From assembly GCF_002242805.1 (NCBI RefSeq), contig NZ_MCGQ01000038.1, positions 186,001 through 250,000 on the forward strand: a DNA stretch of 64,000 bases, written 5' to 3'. Source of the stretch: Streptomyces diastatochromogenes (GTDB lineage Bacteria; Actinomycetota; Actinomycetes; Streptomycetales; Streptomycetaceae). The stretch's first letter is position 1. Each line of letters begins with the position of its first letter. Made by a program: the position numbers and the translations under genes. The notes under the pieces are model-generated. The model worked only from the letters and a program-made list of their open reading frames with translations. It did no database searches and was not told where the DNA came from. Positions 40,647 through 50,006 of the stretch are shown one piece after another.

Positions 40647-43577
40647 TCAGAGAGCGCGCAGGGTCCAGCTCCAGCGGTGGACCCCGGCGGGGACGAGGTA
40701 GGAGGGGGCGGTGTCCGGGCCGCAGGACGCCGTGCCGAGGCCCCGGTGCGCGGCGTCCAGGTGCACCACGCAGCCCTGGCGCGGCACCAGTTCGTCGTGG
40801 TGCGCGGCGGCGGTCAGGTCCTCGGCGCGGTAGCGGGTGACGGACACCTGCCGTGGCTCGTCCAGCTCGACCGCGATCCCGGTCGCGTCGGACGCCGACA
40901 GCCTGAACCGCCGTACCCCGTGCCGGCCGCCGCTCTCCTGCGGGCGCAGATACGGCGTGAACAGCTCGTCCACGGGCAGCGCGTAATGGCCGACCGGCGC
41001 GCCCGTCGAGCGGTCCGGGTACGACTCCCAGGGCCCCTGCCCGAACCACTCCAGCAGATCGAGCCCCGGCACCGTCTCGAACACCGACCCGACCCGGGCC
41101 ACATCGTCGAACTCGGGAGGCAGTTCGGCCGACTCGGTCACCCGGACGCCGCCCTCGACCGGCGTGAACTCCTGCCGGTGCCGTACGACACCGGCCGTCC
41201 CGGCGTACTCGGCGAGCACGGTCACCGTCTCGCCCTCGTGGCGCACCGAGACGACCTTGCGGACCAGGGTGTCCAGACCCCAGGTCCGCCAGCGGCGGGC
41301 GATGCCGCCCAGCTCGTCGTTGTCGGTGGGCGCCCGCCACAGGGACAGCACCGGCGCGGCCGTCAGCAGCGGATGCACCAGCAGCCCGTCGTCGTCCACC
41401 CGCACCGTCCGCCCGGGCGCGGCCGGTCCCGGCTCCGTTACGGCGGCCGCCCGCAGCCGCACCTGCGGCGCGCACACCTCCGTACCGCGCGGCGCCCACG
41501 CCTCGTCCTCGGCGGTCGTCACCCGCAGCGTCAGCCACGCCTCGCCGCCGTCCTCGGGCAGCGTGAACGGCAGCGGTACGGCGGCCGTCTCGCCGGGCCG
41601 CAGATCCGGCAGCTCGGCCGGCCCGGTCAGCACGCGACCGTCGGCCAGGGACAGCTCCCACCTGGCCGCCAGCCAGTCCAGGCCGCGGAAGTGCTGATGG
41701 TTGGCGAGGACGATCCCCTCGTGTTGGTAGCACCGGATGCGGACCGGTGCCGCCAGCTCCCGGTGCTCGTACAGCACGGGCTTGGCCGTGCGGTCCGGGA
41801 AGACGACCCCGTCGGCGATGAAGGCACCGTCGTGGAGGGGCTCGCCGAAGTCGCCGCCGTACGCCCAGCGATGGCCGGGCGCGGCGACACCGTTGTCATA
41901 CAGCCCGGCGCCCGCGCGCCCGGCCGGTCTTCCATCGCTCACGCGCTGCAGAATTCCGTGGTCCCAGAACTCCCAGATGAAGCCGCCCTGAAGACCCGGC
42001 GTTGACTCGATGGCCGCCCAGTGGTCGGCCAGGGTGCCGTTGCTGTTGCCCATCGCGTGCGAGTACTCGCACTGGATCAGCGGCTTGGTCTGCTCCCCGG
42101 ACAGGGCGTGCGCCACACAGTCCACGATCGGCGCGTACATCGGGCACGCGATGTCGGACGCCACGTCCGGATCCGCCCAGCCGCGCTTGGCTGCCCCCTC
42201 GTACTGGAGGGGCCGGGTCGGATCGTGCCGTCGCACCCAGCCGGCCGCCGCGTCGTGGTTCGCCCCGTAGTCGGACTCGTTGCCCAGCGACCAGATGATG
42301 ACCGACGGGTGGTTCTTGTCGCGCAACACCATCCGGGAGACCCGGTCCACGAACGCGTTCAGATAGCGCGGGTCGTCGGCGATCTCGTGCGCGTGGTCGT
42401 GCGACTCGATGTCGGCCTCGTCGACGACGTAGAGGCCCAGCTCGTCGGCGAGGTCGTAGAGGGCCGGGTCGTTCGGGTAGTGGGAGGTGCGGATCGCGTT
42501 GAAGCCGAACCGCTTGAGCAGGACGAGGTCCGCACGCATGTCGTCGTACGACACCGTCCGCCCGGTCAGCGGATGGAAGTCGTGCCGGTTCACGCCCCGG
42601 ATGTACACGCGCTCGCCGTTGACCAGCAGATCGCGGCCGACGATCTCGACGTCGCGGAAGCCGACGCGGTGCCGCGAGATGTCGGCGACCGTTCCGTCCG
42701 GGCGGTGCAGGCGGACGGTGAGGTCGTACAGCTCGGGGGTCTCGGCGTTCCAGGTGCGCACGTCGGGGATCGTGGCGTGGACACGGGCCTCGCCGAGGAA
42801 ATCGGAGACGCGGTCGTCCTCGGCGTTGACGCGGTCGAACTCCGTGTCCTGGGCGAGGAGCCGGCCGTCCAGATCGCCGCTGACGTACCACCCCTCGGGC
42901 AGCGCGCCGCGGGTGTCCCGCACCCGGCAGTCGACGCGCAGATCACCGTCGTACGCGGCCCGCACGGTCACGTCGGCGAGGTACAGGGGATCGGTGGCGT
43001 ACAGCAGCACGGACCGGGTGATCCCGCCGTGCCACCACTGGTCCTGGTCCTCGATGTGCGAGGCGTCCGACCACTTCACGACGGTGAGTCGTACGACGGA
43101 CCGCTCGCCGGGGCGCACGACATCCGTGAGGTCGAACTCGGCGGCCAGGTGGGAGTCCTTGGAGATCCCGACGGGCCGTCCGTCCACGTGCACGAGGAGC
43201 ACGCTCTCGGCGGCCCCGACCTGAAGCACGATCCGGCGTCCGGCCCAGTCGTCGGGGACGTCCATCTCGCGCTCGTAGACGCCCGTAGGATTGGCCGCGG
43301 GCGACTGTGGCGGGAATTCTGTATACGGCATACGGACGTTCGTGTACTGCGGAAGGTCGTCGGCACCGGCGGACTGCATGGTCCAGACGCCCGGGACGTA
43401 CGACGACGACCAGGCACCGCCGACCGGCGCGTCCGGAGCGGGCAGCAGCTGGAATCGCCAGTCGCCGTCCAGGGGGAGTGCTCCGGAGCGCCGGTCGACG
43501 GCGTTCATGGGCAGCCGCCCCCAGGAGGTCACCTCGGGTGCCTCCCAGGGGCGCAGCGCGGACAGCGGGTCCGTCAC
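40647..43577 (-). CDS. GH2 beta-galactosidase (LacZ-type), cytoplasmic
   Basis: This 976-residue glycosidase has no signal peptide, so it acts inside on imported sugars. The layout is LacZ-like: a jelly-roll sugar-binding domain, Ig-like domains, a TIM barrel (about 320-620), and a C-terminal beta-galactosidase small chain. The acid/base is Glu434 in IIWSLGNESDYG and the nucleophile is Glu504 in IQCEYSHAMGNSNG. The WWHGGITRSV and RGVNRHDFHPLTG signatures are present. beta-Galactosidase is most likely; beta-mannosidase or glucuronidase belong to the same family but lack this LacZ ending. The GTG overlaps the permease stop, so it is co-expressed with the importer. Confidence 0.92.
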   Translation of the reverse strand: MTDPLSALRPWEAPEVTSWGRLPMNAVDRRSGALPLDGDWRFQLLPAPDAPVGGAWSSSYVPGVWTMQSAGADDLPQYTNVRMPYTEFPPQSPAANPTGVYEREMDVPDDWAGRRIVLQVGAAESVLLVHVDGRPVGISKDSHLAAEFDLTDVVRPGERSVVRLTVVKWSDASHIEDQDQWWHGGITRSVLLYATDPLYLADVTVRAAYDGDLRVDCRVRDTRGALPEGWYVSGDLDGRLLAQDTEFDRVNAEDDRVSDFLGEARVHATIPDVRTWNAETPELYDLTVRLHRPDGTVADISRHRVGFRDVEIVGRDLLVNGERVYIRGVNRHDFHPLTGRTVSYDDMRADLVLLKRFGFNAIRTSHYPNDPALYDLADELGLYVVDEADIESHDHAHEIADDPRYLNAFVDRVSRMVLRDKNHPSVIIWSLGNESDYGANHDAAAGWVRRHDPTRPLQYEGAAKRGWADPDVASDIACPMYAPIVDCVAHALSGEQTKPLIQCEYSHAMGNSNGTLADHWAAIESTPGLQGGFIWEFWDHGILQRVSDGRPAGRAGAGLYDNGVAAPGHRWAYGGDFGEPLHDGAFIADGVVFPDRTAKPVLYEHRELAAPVRIRCYQHEGIVLANHQHFRGLDWLAARWELSLADGRVLTGPAELPDLRPGETAAVPLPFTLPEDGGEAWLTLRVTTAEDEAWAPRGTEVCAPQVRLRAAAVTEPGPAAPGRTVRVDDDGLLVHPLLTAAPVLSLWRAPTDNDELGGIARRWRTWGLDTLVRKVVSVRHEGETVTVLAEYAGTAGVVRHRQEFTPVEGGVRVTESAELPPEFDDVARVGSVFETVPGLDLLEWFGQGPWESYPDRSTGAPVGHYALPVDELFTPYLRPQESGGRHGVRRFRLSASDATGIAVELDEPRQVSVTRYRAEDLTAAAHHDELVPRQGCVVHLDAAHRGLGTASCGPDTAPSYLVPAGVHRWSWTLRAL

Positions 43578-44410
43578 TTGACGGCTCCCTTGCCCAGGTC
43601 GCCGATGATCTGCTTGGCGCCGATCGCGAAGACGATCAGCAGGGGGACGAGGGCGAGGAGTGCGCCGGTCATGACCATTCCGTAGTCCGTGGTGCCGTGG
43701 ACGCCGTTGAGCTGGGACAGTGCCACCTGGAGGGTGACGTTGTCCGGGTTGGTGAGGGCGACCAGGGGCCAGGCGTAGTCGTTCCAGGTGCCCATGAAGG
43801 TGAAGATGCCGAGGAAGGCCAGCCCCGGCCGGACCACCGGAAGGGCCACGTGCCAGTACTGGCGCAGGAAGTTCGCCCCGTCGATGCGCGAGGCGTCGAG
43901 GAGTTCGTCGTGGATCGCGCTCCGCATGTACTGGCGCATCCAGAAGATGCCGAAGGCGTTGGCCGCCGCCGGCACGATCAGCGCCGTCATCGAGCCGATC
44001 CAGCCGATCTTCGCCATCATCACGAACTGCGGGATGATCGCCAGCTGCGTCGGCACCATGAAGATCAGCATGAGCAGCCCGAACAGCAGCCTGCGGCCCG
44101 GGAACTCGAACTTGGCGAAGACGAACGCGGCCAGCGAGTCGAACAGCAGGACCAGGAAGGTCACCGACGACGCCACCAGCAGTGAGTTCAGCATCGAGCC
44201 GAAGAAGTCGACGTTGTCGAAGAGACTGCGGACGTTCTGCAGGAAGTGCGAGCCCGGCAGCAGCTTCGGCGGGTAGGAGAAGATCTCGGTCGCCGTGTGC
44301 GTCGACATGATGACGGCCCAGTAGAACGGGAAGGCCGACAGCAGCAGTCCGATGACGAGTACGGCGTGCAGCGCTATCCCTCTGCTGCGGGTTCCCTTGA
44401 TGGATGCCAT
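43574..44410 (-). CDS. Carbohydrate ABC transporter permease (MalG-type)
   Basis: This 278-residue inner-membrane permease has six predicted helices. The conserved EAA-like loop that docks the ATPase reads ELLDASRIDGANFLRQYWHV followed by ALPVVRPGL. It is the second of two permease genes. Its stop overlaps the GH2 start, and the first permease ends 14 bp upstream. No ATPase gene is in the locus, as is normal in Streptomyces, where the MsiK ATPase serves several sugar importers. The substrate is inferred from the neighbouring glycosidases. Confidence 0.92.
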   Translation of the reverse strand: MASIKGTRSRGIALHAVLVIGLLLSAFPFYWAVIMSTHTATEIFSYPPKLLPGSHFLQNVRSLFDNVDFFGSMLNSLLVASSVTFLVLLFDSLAAFVFAKFEFPGRRLLFGLLMLIFMVPTQLAIIPQFVMMAKIGWIGSMTALIVPAAANAFGIFWMRQYMRSAIHDELLDASRIDGANFLRQYWHVALPVVRPGLAFLGIFTFMGTWNDYAWPLVALTNPDNVTLQVALSQLNGVHGTTDYGMVMTGALLALVPLLIVFAIGAKQIIGDLGKGAVK

Positions 44411-44424
44411 GGTGACCGGCCTGC

Positions 44425-45381
44425 CTATTCTTCGCCCCGGCGCTGCACCAGGCGCCAGTTGATGATCGAGAAGAGGACGACGACGAGGAAGATCCCCCAC
44501 GCCACGGCGGCGCCGTAGCCGAAGTCGTTGTTGTCGAAGGTCTGCTGGAAGAAGTAGAGGACCATGGTCCGGCCCGCGTGGCCCGGGCCGCCCGAGAACG
44601 TCGAGTCGTTCGAGGTGTTCTGCAGCAGCACCTGTGCCTCGGTGAAGCTCTGCAGGCCGGTGACCGTCGACACGACGAGCACGAAGAGCAGGGTCGGCCG
44701 CAGCTGGGGCAGTGTGATCCGGAAGAACGTCTCCACGGGACCCGCGCCGTCCACCCGCGCCGCCTCGTACAGCTCGCTCGGGATGGTCTGCAGGCCGGCG
44801 AGGAAGATGATCGCGTTGTAGCCGGTCCACTGCCAGGTCATCAGTGTCGCGATGGCGACCTTGATGCCCCAGGGGGTGTTCAGCCACGCCACCTGGTCCA
44901 GGCCCACCGCCTGCAACAGGGCGTTCATCAGGCCGAAGTTGGTGGAGAAGACCGAGCCGAAGACGATCGCGACGGCGACGACGGAGGTCACGTTCGGCAG
45001 GAAGTAGGCGAAGCGGTAGACGTTCTTGAAGCGGACCGCCGAGTTGAGCATCACGGCCGTGACCATCGCCAGGAAGATCATGGGGAAGGTGGCCAGCGCC
45101 CAGATGATGACCGTGTTCCCGATCGAGCTCCAGAAGTCGCTGTCGCTCAGCAGGTACCGGTACTGCGACAGACCCGCCCACTCCATCGAGCCGAGGCCGT
45201 CCCAGCGGTGGAAGGACAGGTAGAGCGAGAAGCCGACGGGGATCAGGCCGAAGGCGAGGAACAGCAGATAGAAGGGGGAGATCGCGGCGTACAGGTGCCA
45301 GTACTTGCGGAAGCCCGTGCGGGGTCCGGCAGTCGGGGTCTGTTCCGCGACGACGGGAGGCTTCTCCAGAGCGGTGGCCAT
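44425..45381 (-). CDS. Carbohydrate ABC transporter permease (MalF-type)
   Basis: This 318-residue permease has six main helices after a cytoplasmic N-terminal tail. The ATPase-docking loop is ELYEAARVDGAGPVETFFRI followed by TLPQLRPTL. The first helix (LYAAISPFYLLFLAFGLIPV) is typical of MalF/LacF proteins. I chose the ATG at 45381, which overlaps the TGA of the binding-protein gene and has GGTGAG upstream. It forms the membrane channel together with the MalG-type permease. Confidence 0.92.
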   Translation of the reverse strand: MATALEKPPVVAEQTPTAGPRTGFRKYWHLYAAISPFYLLFLAFGLIPVGFSLYLSFHRWDGLGSMEWAGLSQYRYLLSDSDFWSSIGNTVIIWALATFPMIFLAMVTAVMLNSAVRFKNVYRFAYFLPNVTSVVAVAIVFGSVFSTNFGLMNALLQAVGLDQVAWLNTPWGIKVAIATLMTWQWTGYNAIIFLAGLQTIPSELYEAARVDGAGPVETFFRITLPQLRPTLLFVLVVSTVTGLQSFTEAQVLLQNTSNDSTFSGGPGHAGRTMVLYFFQQTFDNNDFGYGAAVAWGIFLVVVLFSIINWRLVQRRGEE

Positions 45382-46706
45382 CAGTAGCTCACCCCCAGGT
45401 GCTTCGCGATGCGCCGGCACTTGCTCATGGCGTCACTCCAGGCCTTGTCCGGGTCCTTGCCGAGGACGCCGACGTTCTTGATCTCGTCCTTGATGGGCTG
45501 CCCGAGCGCCACGTCGTACGGGCTGTTGTAGGCGACCGCGATCTTCTGCGCGGCCGGCCCGAAGACGTCCGTCGTCACCTGGCCGCCGAAGAAGGGGTCG
45601 GGCTCGCGCAGTTGCCTCAGGCCGTAGGAGGCGGGCGTGGAGGGGAACAGACCCGCGTCGACGTAACCCGAGGCCTGGTTGGCCGCATTGAGCATCCACG
45701 CGATGATCTCGAAGGCCCGCTCGGGCTCCCGGCACTCCTTGGTGATCGACAGGAACGAGCCGCCGTTGTTGGAGGGCCGCACCGGCATGTCGGCGATCCG
45801 CCACTTGCCCTTGGTCTTCGGGTTGCCGTTCTTGATGTCGTACGTCGCCCAGGAAGCACCGAGCTGACTGGGCAGCTTGCCGTCGTCCACCGCGGAGATC
45901 TGGTCCGGGGTGCCGGTGACGAGGTTCGAGACGATGCCGCGCCGCTTGGCCTCCACGGCCAGCGACCAGGCGCGCCGGACATGTGCCTGGTCGCCGATGA
46001 AGTGCCGGTCCTTGTCGACGTACCGCTTGCTGCCCTGCTGCACCGCGTTCTCGAAGACGGCGTTGACGTCGGTGAGCAGGTACGTGTCCGGGATCCGCTT
46101 CCTGAGCTGCTCGCCCGCCGCGAAGTACTTCTCCCAGGTGTTCAACTCCTCGGAGACGTCAGCGGGTTCGTACGGCAGCCCCGCCTTCCGGAACACCTGG
46201 TACTGATAGAAGTGCGCGACCGGTCCGCAGTCGATCGGGAAGCCGACCATCGAGCCGTCGTCGGCGATGCCCTGCTCCCACTTCCACGCCAGGTACTGGC
46301 TCTGGTACTTCTCCGCCCCCAGCGTGCGCAGGTCCACGAACTGGTCCGCGTTGGGCAGATAGGAGGCCATGTCCTCGCCCTTGAGGCCCGCGATGTCGGG
46401 GACATGGGCGTTGCCGGTCATCGTGGTGATCAGTTTTGACCGGTAGTAGCCGCCGATCTTGATGGCCTGCAGGTTCACCGTGGAGTCGTAACGGGCCCTG
46501 GCCTTCTTCAGGACCGTGTCGCCGAGGCCGCCGTCCCAATACCACAGGACCATGTTCCGGCCGGTGGAGCCGGTCGGAACGGCACAGCCGGACGCCAGGC
46601 CGCCGAGCGCCGTGGCGGCCCCGGTGGCCAGGCCCGCGCGCAGCAGGCCTCTTCGTGAGAGCCGCACAGCTCCCACCGCCTTTCGGATCTGTTCGGGACT
46701 TCGCAT
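45381..46706 (-). CDS. Sugar ABC transporter solute-binding lipoprotein
   Basis: This family-1 extracellular binding protein has about 441 residues. A twin-Arg motif (LSRRGLLRAGL) and hydrophobic core end in the lipobox LASGC near residue 40, so it is probably a Tat-exported lipoprotein. The mature part has the features of oligosaccharide-binding proteins: IVSNLVTGTPDQIS, PSQLGASWATYDIKNG, and PERAFEIIAWMLNAANQASG near the end. The ATG at 46706 has a weak ribosome-binding site; an internal GTG just before RLSRRG, preceded by GGGAG, may be the true start. It is upstream of both permeases and 17 bp after the pfkB-type gene. Confidence 0.9.
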   Translation of the reverse strand: MRSPEQIRKAVGAVRLSRRGLLRAGLATGAATALGGLASGCAVPTGSTGRNMVLWYWDGGLGDTVLKKARARYDSTVNLQAIKIGGYYRSKLITTMTGNAHVPDIAGLKGEDMASYLPNADQFVDLRTLGAEKYQSQYLAWKWEQGIADDGSMVGFPIDCGPVAHFYQYQVFRKAGLPYEPADVSEELNTWEKYFAAGEQLRKRIPDTYLLTDVNAVFENAVQQGSKRYVDKDRHFIGDQAHVRRAWSLAVEAKRRGIVSNLVTGTPDQISAVDDGKLPSQLGASWATYDIKNGNPKTKGKWRIADMPVRPSNNGGSFLSITKECREPERAFEIIAWMLNAANQASGYVDAGLFPSTPASYGLRQLREPDPFFGGQVTTDVFGPAAQKIAVAYNSPYDVALGQPIKDEIKNVGVLGKDPDKAWSDAMSKCRRIAKHLGVSY

Positions 46707-46723
46707 GGGTGCGGGAGTGGGGG

Positions 46724-47743
46724 TCAGTACTGCCGTGCGGGGGGAGTGACGGGGGCGTACCGCACGGGCGGGCCCGGATCCGCCGGGAGGCGGTCCGCCA
46801 GGAACCCGTACGCGCGCCCGAGGTCCGGGTCGGTCAGTGAGCGCCACCAGCGGTCGACGCCGTACCAGCCGGGTGCCGCCAGTGCCCCGCCGTGCCGCTG
46901 GACGGAGAGGCCGGCGGCCAGGACGGCGAACCGCAGCCGTTCCTCCAGGGGCCAGCCCGCGAGCGTGGCGGCGACGAAGCTCGCCGCGAACACGTCGCCG
47001 GCGCCCGTCGCGTCCAGGACATCGATGTCGAGGGCCGGGACGTCCGCGTACTCGCCGGTGGTCTGGTCGACGGCGATCGCCCCGTCGCCGCCGCGCGTCA
47101 CGACCGCCACCGGGACCAGCTCGGCGAGCGTGCCGAGGGCGGCGACGGCGCTGTCGGTGCGGGTGTAGGCCATCGCCTCGGCCTCGTTGGGGAGGAAGGC
47201 GTGGCACAGGGAGAGCTGGTCGAGGAGGTCACGGGACCACTGCTGGGTGGGGTCCCAGCCGACGTCGGCGTAGATGTGGGTGCCGTTGGCGGCGGCCTTG
47301 GCGAGCCAGGCGCGGGGCTCCGCCTCGATGTGGACGAGGGCGGTGCGCGCCTCGGGCGGGTCGCCCATCAGCGCGTCCTGCGAGTACGGCGGCTCGCTGC
47401 CGTGGGTGACCAGGGCCCGGTCGGAGCCGTGAGCGAGGGAGACGGTGACCGGGGTGGGCCAGCCGTCCGCCCGGCGGGAGAGGGTGAGGTCGACGCCCTC
47501 CTGGCCGGCGAGGATCTCCTGGCAGTAGGCGCCGTAGAAGTCGTCGCCGAAGACGGTGGCGAGCGAGGTGCGCAGGCCGAACCGGGCGGCGGCCACCGCG
47601 AGGTTGGCTATGCCGCCGGGGCCGCAGCCCATGCCCGCCGTCCAGATCTCCTCGCCCGGCGTCGGCGGTCTGCCCAGACCCGTGAGGACGAGGTCGTAGA
47701 AGAGCAGCCCGGTCAGGAGCACATCGGGCCGGTCGTCGTCCAC
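46724..47743 (-). CDS. PfkB-family carbohydrate kinase
   Basis: This cytoplasmic sugar or nucleoside kinase has 339 residues. The first PfkB signature region is GCGPGGIANLAVAAARFG and the second is VLDATGAGDVFAASFVA, whose Asp is the catalytic base. PNEAEAMAYTRT is the conserved ATP-domain strand. It is the first gene of the importer operon and is divergent from a DeoR regulator. It may phosphorylate a monosaccharide freed from the imported glycan (for example fructose, mannose or a sugar acid); PfkB members are too diverse to specify. The GTG at 47743 begins the operon, and tandem repeats lie just upstream. Confidence 0.88.
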   Translation of the reverse strand: MDDDRPDVLLTGLLFYDLVLTGLGRPPTPGEEIWTAGMGCGPGGIANLAVAAARFGLRTSLATVFGDDFYGAYCQEILAGQEGVDLTLSRRADGWPTPVTVSLAHGSDRALVTHGSEPPYSQDALMGDPPEARTALVHIEAEPRAWLAKAAANGTHIYADVGWDPTQQWSRDLLDQLSLCHAFLPNEAEAMAYTRTDSAVAALGTLAELVPVAVVTRGGDGAIAVDQTTGEYADVPALDIDVLDATGAGDVFAASFVAATLAGWPLEERLRFAVLAAGLSVQRHGGALAAPGWYGVDRWWRSLTDPDLGRAYGFLADRLPADPGPPVRYAPVTPPARQY

Positions 47744-47768
47744 GGAGGCGTCCTCTCGTCGGAGTCGT

Positions 47769-47806
47769 TCAGAACCGCTCGTCAGAACCGCTCGTCAGAA
47801 CTGTTC
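47769..47806. promoter_or_regulatory. Three 13-bp tandem repeats, candidate DeoR operator
   Basis: TCAGAACCGCTCG occurs at 47769-47781 and 47782-47794, and a diverged copy TCAGAACTGTTC follows at 47795-47806. The block lies between the divergent pfkB and deoR genes and downstream of the predicted pfkB transcription start. DeoR proteins commonly bind such direct repeats. The third copy also contains the palindrome GAACTGTTC. Confidence 0.65.
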
Positions 47807-47822
47807 AAATTCGGTGCACGGA

Positions 47823-47851
47823 ATCGTGCGCCGCTCCGAGAGATTGGTCAA
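47823..47851 (-). promoter_or_regulatory. Promoter of the pfkB-importer operon
   Basis: On the minus strand TTGACC (47851-47846), a 17-bp spacer and CACGAT (47828-47823) fit a vegetative promoter. Transcription would start near 47816, immediately before the tandem repeats, so a bound DeoR protein could act as a roadblock. Confidence 0.45.
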
Positions 47852-47886
47852 TACCCGAGCAGAAGTGAGCATGGATTTGATTGAAG

Positions 47887-48672
47887 ATGACGAGTAGTGT
47901 TCATGCCGTGCTGGCAGAACGACGACATCAACTCATCCTGCGGGCCCTGCGCTCCGGTGGCCCCGCGGCCGTGACCGATCTCTCCGAACAGCTGGGCGTG
48001 AGCCCCGCCACCATCAGGCGTGACCTGGTGAAACTGGAGGAGGACGGCCTGCTCACCCGGGTCCATGGCGGCGCGGTCGTGGAGGAGGGCGACCAGCCCT
48101 TCGCCGAGGTCGCCGAGATGCGGGTGGCCGAGAAGGACGCCATAGCGGCGCGCGCGGCGGCGATGGTCGAGGACGGTCAGTCGGTGCTGCTCGACATCGG
48201 CACCACCGCCTACCGGCTCGCCCGCCAGCTGCACGGCCGCCGGCTCACCGTGATCACCAGCAACCTGGTGGTCTACGAGGAGCTGGCCGACGACGAGGGC
48301 ATCGAACTGGTGCTGCTCGGCGGCATGGTCCGCCGCGAGTACCGCTCCCTGGTCGGCTTCCTCACCGAGGACAACCTGCGCCAGCTGCACGCCGACTGGC
48401 TCTTCCTCGGCACCAGTGGGGTGCGCCCGGGCGGGCAGGTGATGGACACGACGGTCGTCGAGGTGCCGGTCAAGCGCGCGATGATCAAGGCCGGCGACCG
48501 GGTCGTGCTGCTCGCCGACGCGGCGAAGTTCCCGGGTACGGGGATGGCGAAGGTCTGCGGCCCGGAGGACCTGGACGTGGTGGTGACGAACGGGCCGGTC
48601 GACCCGGCGACCCGCTCCGCACTGGAGGAGGCGGGCGTCGAGGTGGTCCTGGCCGGAAGGGTGCAGACGTGA
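47887..48672 (+). CDS. DeoR/GlpR-family repressor of the glycan locus
   Basis: This 261-residue sugar-responsive repressor has an N-terminal helix-turn-helix holding RRHQLILRAL, VTDLSEQLGVSPATIRRDL and EEDGLLTRVHGGAV, the DeoR signature. The C-terminal DeoRC sensor domain has VLLDIGTTAYRLARQL, ITSNLVVYEELAD and LADAAKFPGTGMA, which bind phosphorylated sugars in known members. A PfkB kinase encoded divergently could make its inducer. The ATG at 47887 is chosen; a TTG two codons upstream exists. The TGA overlaps the GTG of the GH4 gene. It faces tandem repeats that are its likely operator. Confidence 0.9.
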   Translation: MTSSVHAVLAERRHQLILRALRSGGPAAVTDLSEQLGVSPATIRRDLVKLEEDGLLTRVHGGAVVEEGDQPFAEVAEMRVAEKDAIAARAAAMVEDGQSVLLDIGTTAYRLARQLHGRRLTVITSNLVVYEELADDEGIELVLLGGMVRREYRSLVGFLTEDNLRQLHADWLFLGTSGVRPGGQVMDTTVVEVPVKRAMIKAGDRVVLLADAAKFPGTGMAKVCGPEDLDVVVTNGPVDPATRSALEEAGVEVVLAGRVQT

Positions 48673-50006
48673 AGCTGACGATTCTGGGCGGCGGCGGATT
48701 CCGGGTGCCGCTCGTGTACGGGGCGCTGCTGACGGACCGCGCCGAGGGGCGGGTCACCGAGGTCGTGCTGCACGACCTGGACGACAGTCGACTGTATGCG
48801 GTCGCCCGTGTACTGGATGAACAGGCGTCGACCGTCGACGACGCCCCTCGCGTGACCGCCACGACCGATCTCGACGAGGCCCTGCGCGGCGCCGACTTCG
48901 TCTTCTCCGCGATCCGCGTCGGCGGCCTGGAGGGCAGGGCGAACGACGAGCGGGTGGCCCTGGCCGAGGGCGTCCTCGGGCAGGAGACGGTCGGCGCGGG
49001 CGGGATCGCATACGGTCTGCGGACCGTCCCGGTCGCCGTCGACATCGCCCGGCGGGTGGCCCGCCTGGCGCCCGACGCCTGGGTCATCAACTTCACCAAC
49101 CCGGCCGGACTGGTCACCGAGGCCATGTCCCGACACCTCGGCGACCGGGTCATCGGCATCTGCGACTCGCCGGTCGGCCTCGGCCGCCGTATCGCCCGGG
49201 TCCTCGGCGCCAACCCGAACGAGGCATGGATCGACTACGTCGGCCTCAACCACCTCGGCTGGGTGCGCGGCCTGCGCGTCGCGGGCCGCGACGAACTCCC
49301 GCGTCTGCTCGCCGACCCGGGCCTGCTCGGCTCCTTCGAGGAGGGCAAGCTCTTCGGCGTCGACTGGCTGCAGTCCCTCGGCGCGATCCCCAACGAGTAC
49401 CTGCACTACTACTACTTCAACCGCGAGGCCGTACGCGCCTACCAGCAGGCCGAGAAGACCCGCGGTGCCTTCCTGCGCGACCAGCAGGCGCACTTCTACG
49501 AGGAGGTCAGGCGGTCGGACGCCTCCGCCCTCGACGCCTGGGACCGCACCCGCGCCGAACGCGAGGCGACCTACATGGCCGAGAACCGGGAGACGGCCGG
49601 CGCCGGAGAACGCGACGCCGACGACCTCTCCGGCGGCTACGAGAAGGTGGCCCTCGCGCTGATGCGGGCCATCGCCCGGGACGAGCGCACGACCCTGATC
49701 CTCAACGTGCGCAACCGGTCCACCCTGTCGGTCCTCGACGCGGACGCCGTCATCGAGGTGCCGTGCCTGGTCGACGCCAACGGCGCCCACCCGGTCGCCG
49801 TCGATCCGCTGCCCGGCCACGCCACCGGCCTGGTGTGCGCGGTCAAGGCGGTCGAGCGCGAGGTGCTCGCCGCCGCCGAGTCCGCCTCGCGCACGACGGC
49901 CGTGAAGGCCTTCGCGCTGCACCCGCTGGTCGACTCGGTGAACGTGGCCCGCAGGCTCGTCGAGGGCTACACCGAGGTCCATCCCGGCCTGGCGTATCTT
50001 AAGTAA
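48669..50006 (+). CDS. GH4-family glycosidase (6-phospho-beta-glucosidase type)
   Basis: This 445-residue NAD- and metal-dependent glycosidase of family GH4 uses a redox-elimination mechanism. The Rossmann motif TILGGGGFRVPLVYG starts at residue 4. The metal region GICDSPVGLGRR has Asp where many members have Asn in the CNxP motif, a variant I believe is common in actinobacterial members. GLNHLGWVRG supplies the metal-binding His. GH4 members act on phosphorylated or free glycosides, so the 6-phospho label is a family default. No PTS component is nearby. It is co-translated with the DeoR gene and followed by GH38 after 32 bp. Confidence 0.87.
   Translation: MKLTILGGGGFRVPLVYGALLTDRAEGRVTEVVLHDLDDSRLYAVARVLDEQASTVDDAPRVTATTDLDEALRGADFVFSAIRVGGLEGRANDERVALAEGVLGQETVGAGGIAYGLRTVPVAVDIARRVARLAPDAWVINFTNPAGLVTEAMSRHLGDRVIGICDSPVGLGRRIARVLGANPNEAWIDYVGLNHLGWVRGLRVAGRDELPRLLADPGLLGSFEEGKLFGVDWLQSLGAIPNEYLHYYYFNREAVRAYQQAEKTRGAFLRDQQAHFYEEVRRSDASALDAWDRTRAEREATYMAENRETAGAGERDADDLSGGYEKVALALMRAIARDERTTLILNVRNRSTLSVLDADAVIEVPCLVDANGAHPVAVDPLPGHATGLVCAVKAVEREVLAAAESASRTTAVKAFALHPLVDSVNVARRLVEGYTEVHPGLAYLK

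Noticed and set aside
37121..40840. Very long open frame antisense to the two phosphoesterase genes
   Set aside because: It has no domain, is rich in Val/Gly/Arg, and mirrors the third-position GC of the true genes. High-GC DNA produces such shadows.
48669..50006. GH4 enzyme as evidence of a PTS sugar route
   Set aside because: No PTS component is encoded in the window; the locus has an ABC importer, so phospho-sugar specificity is not assured.
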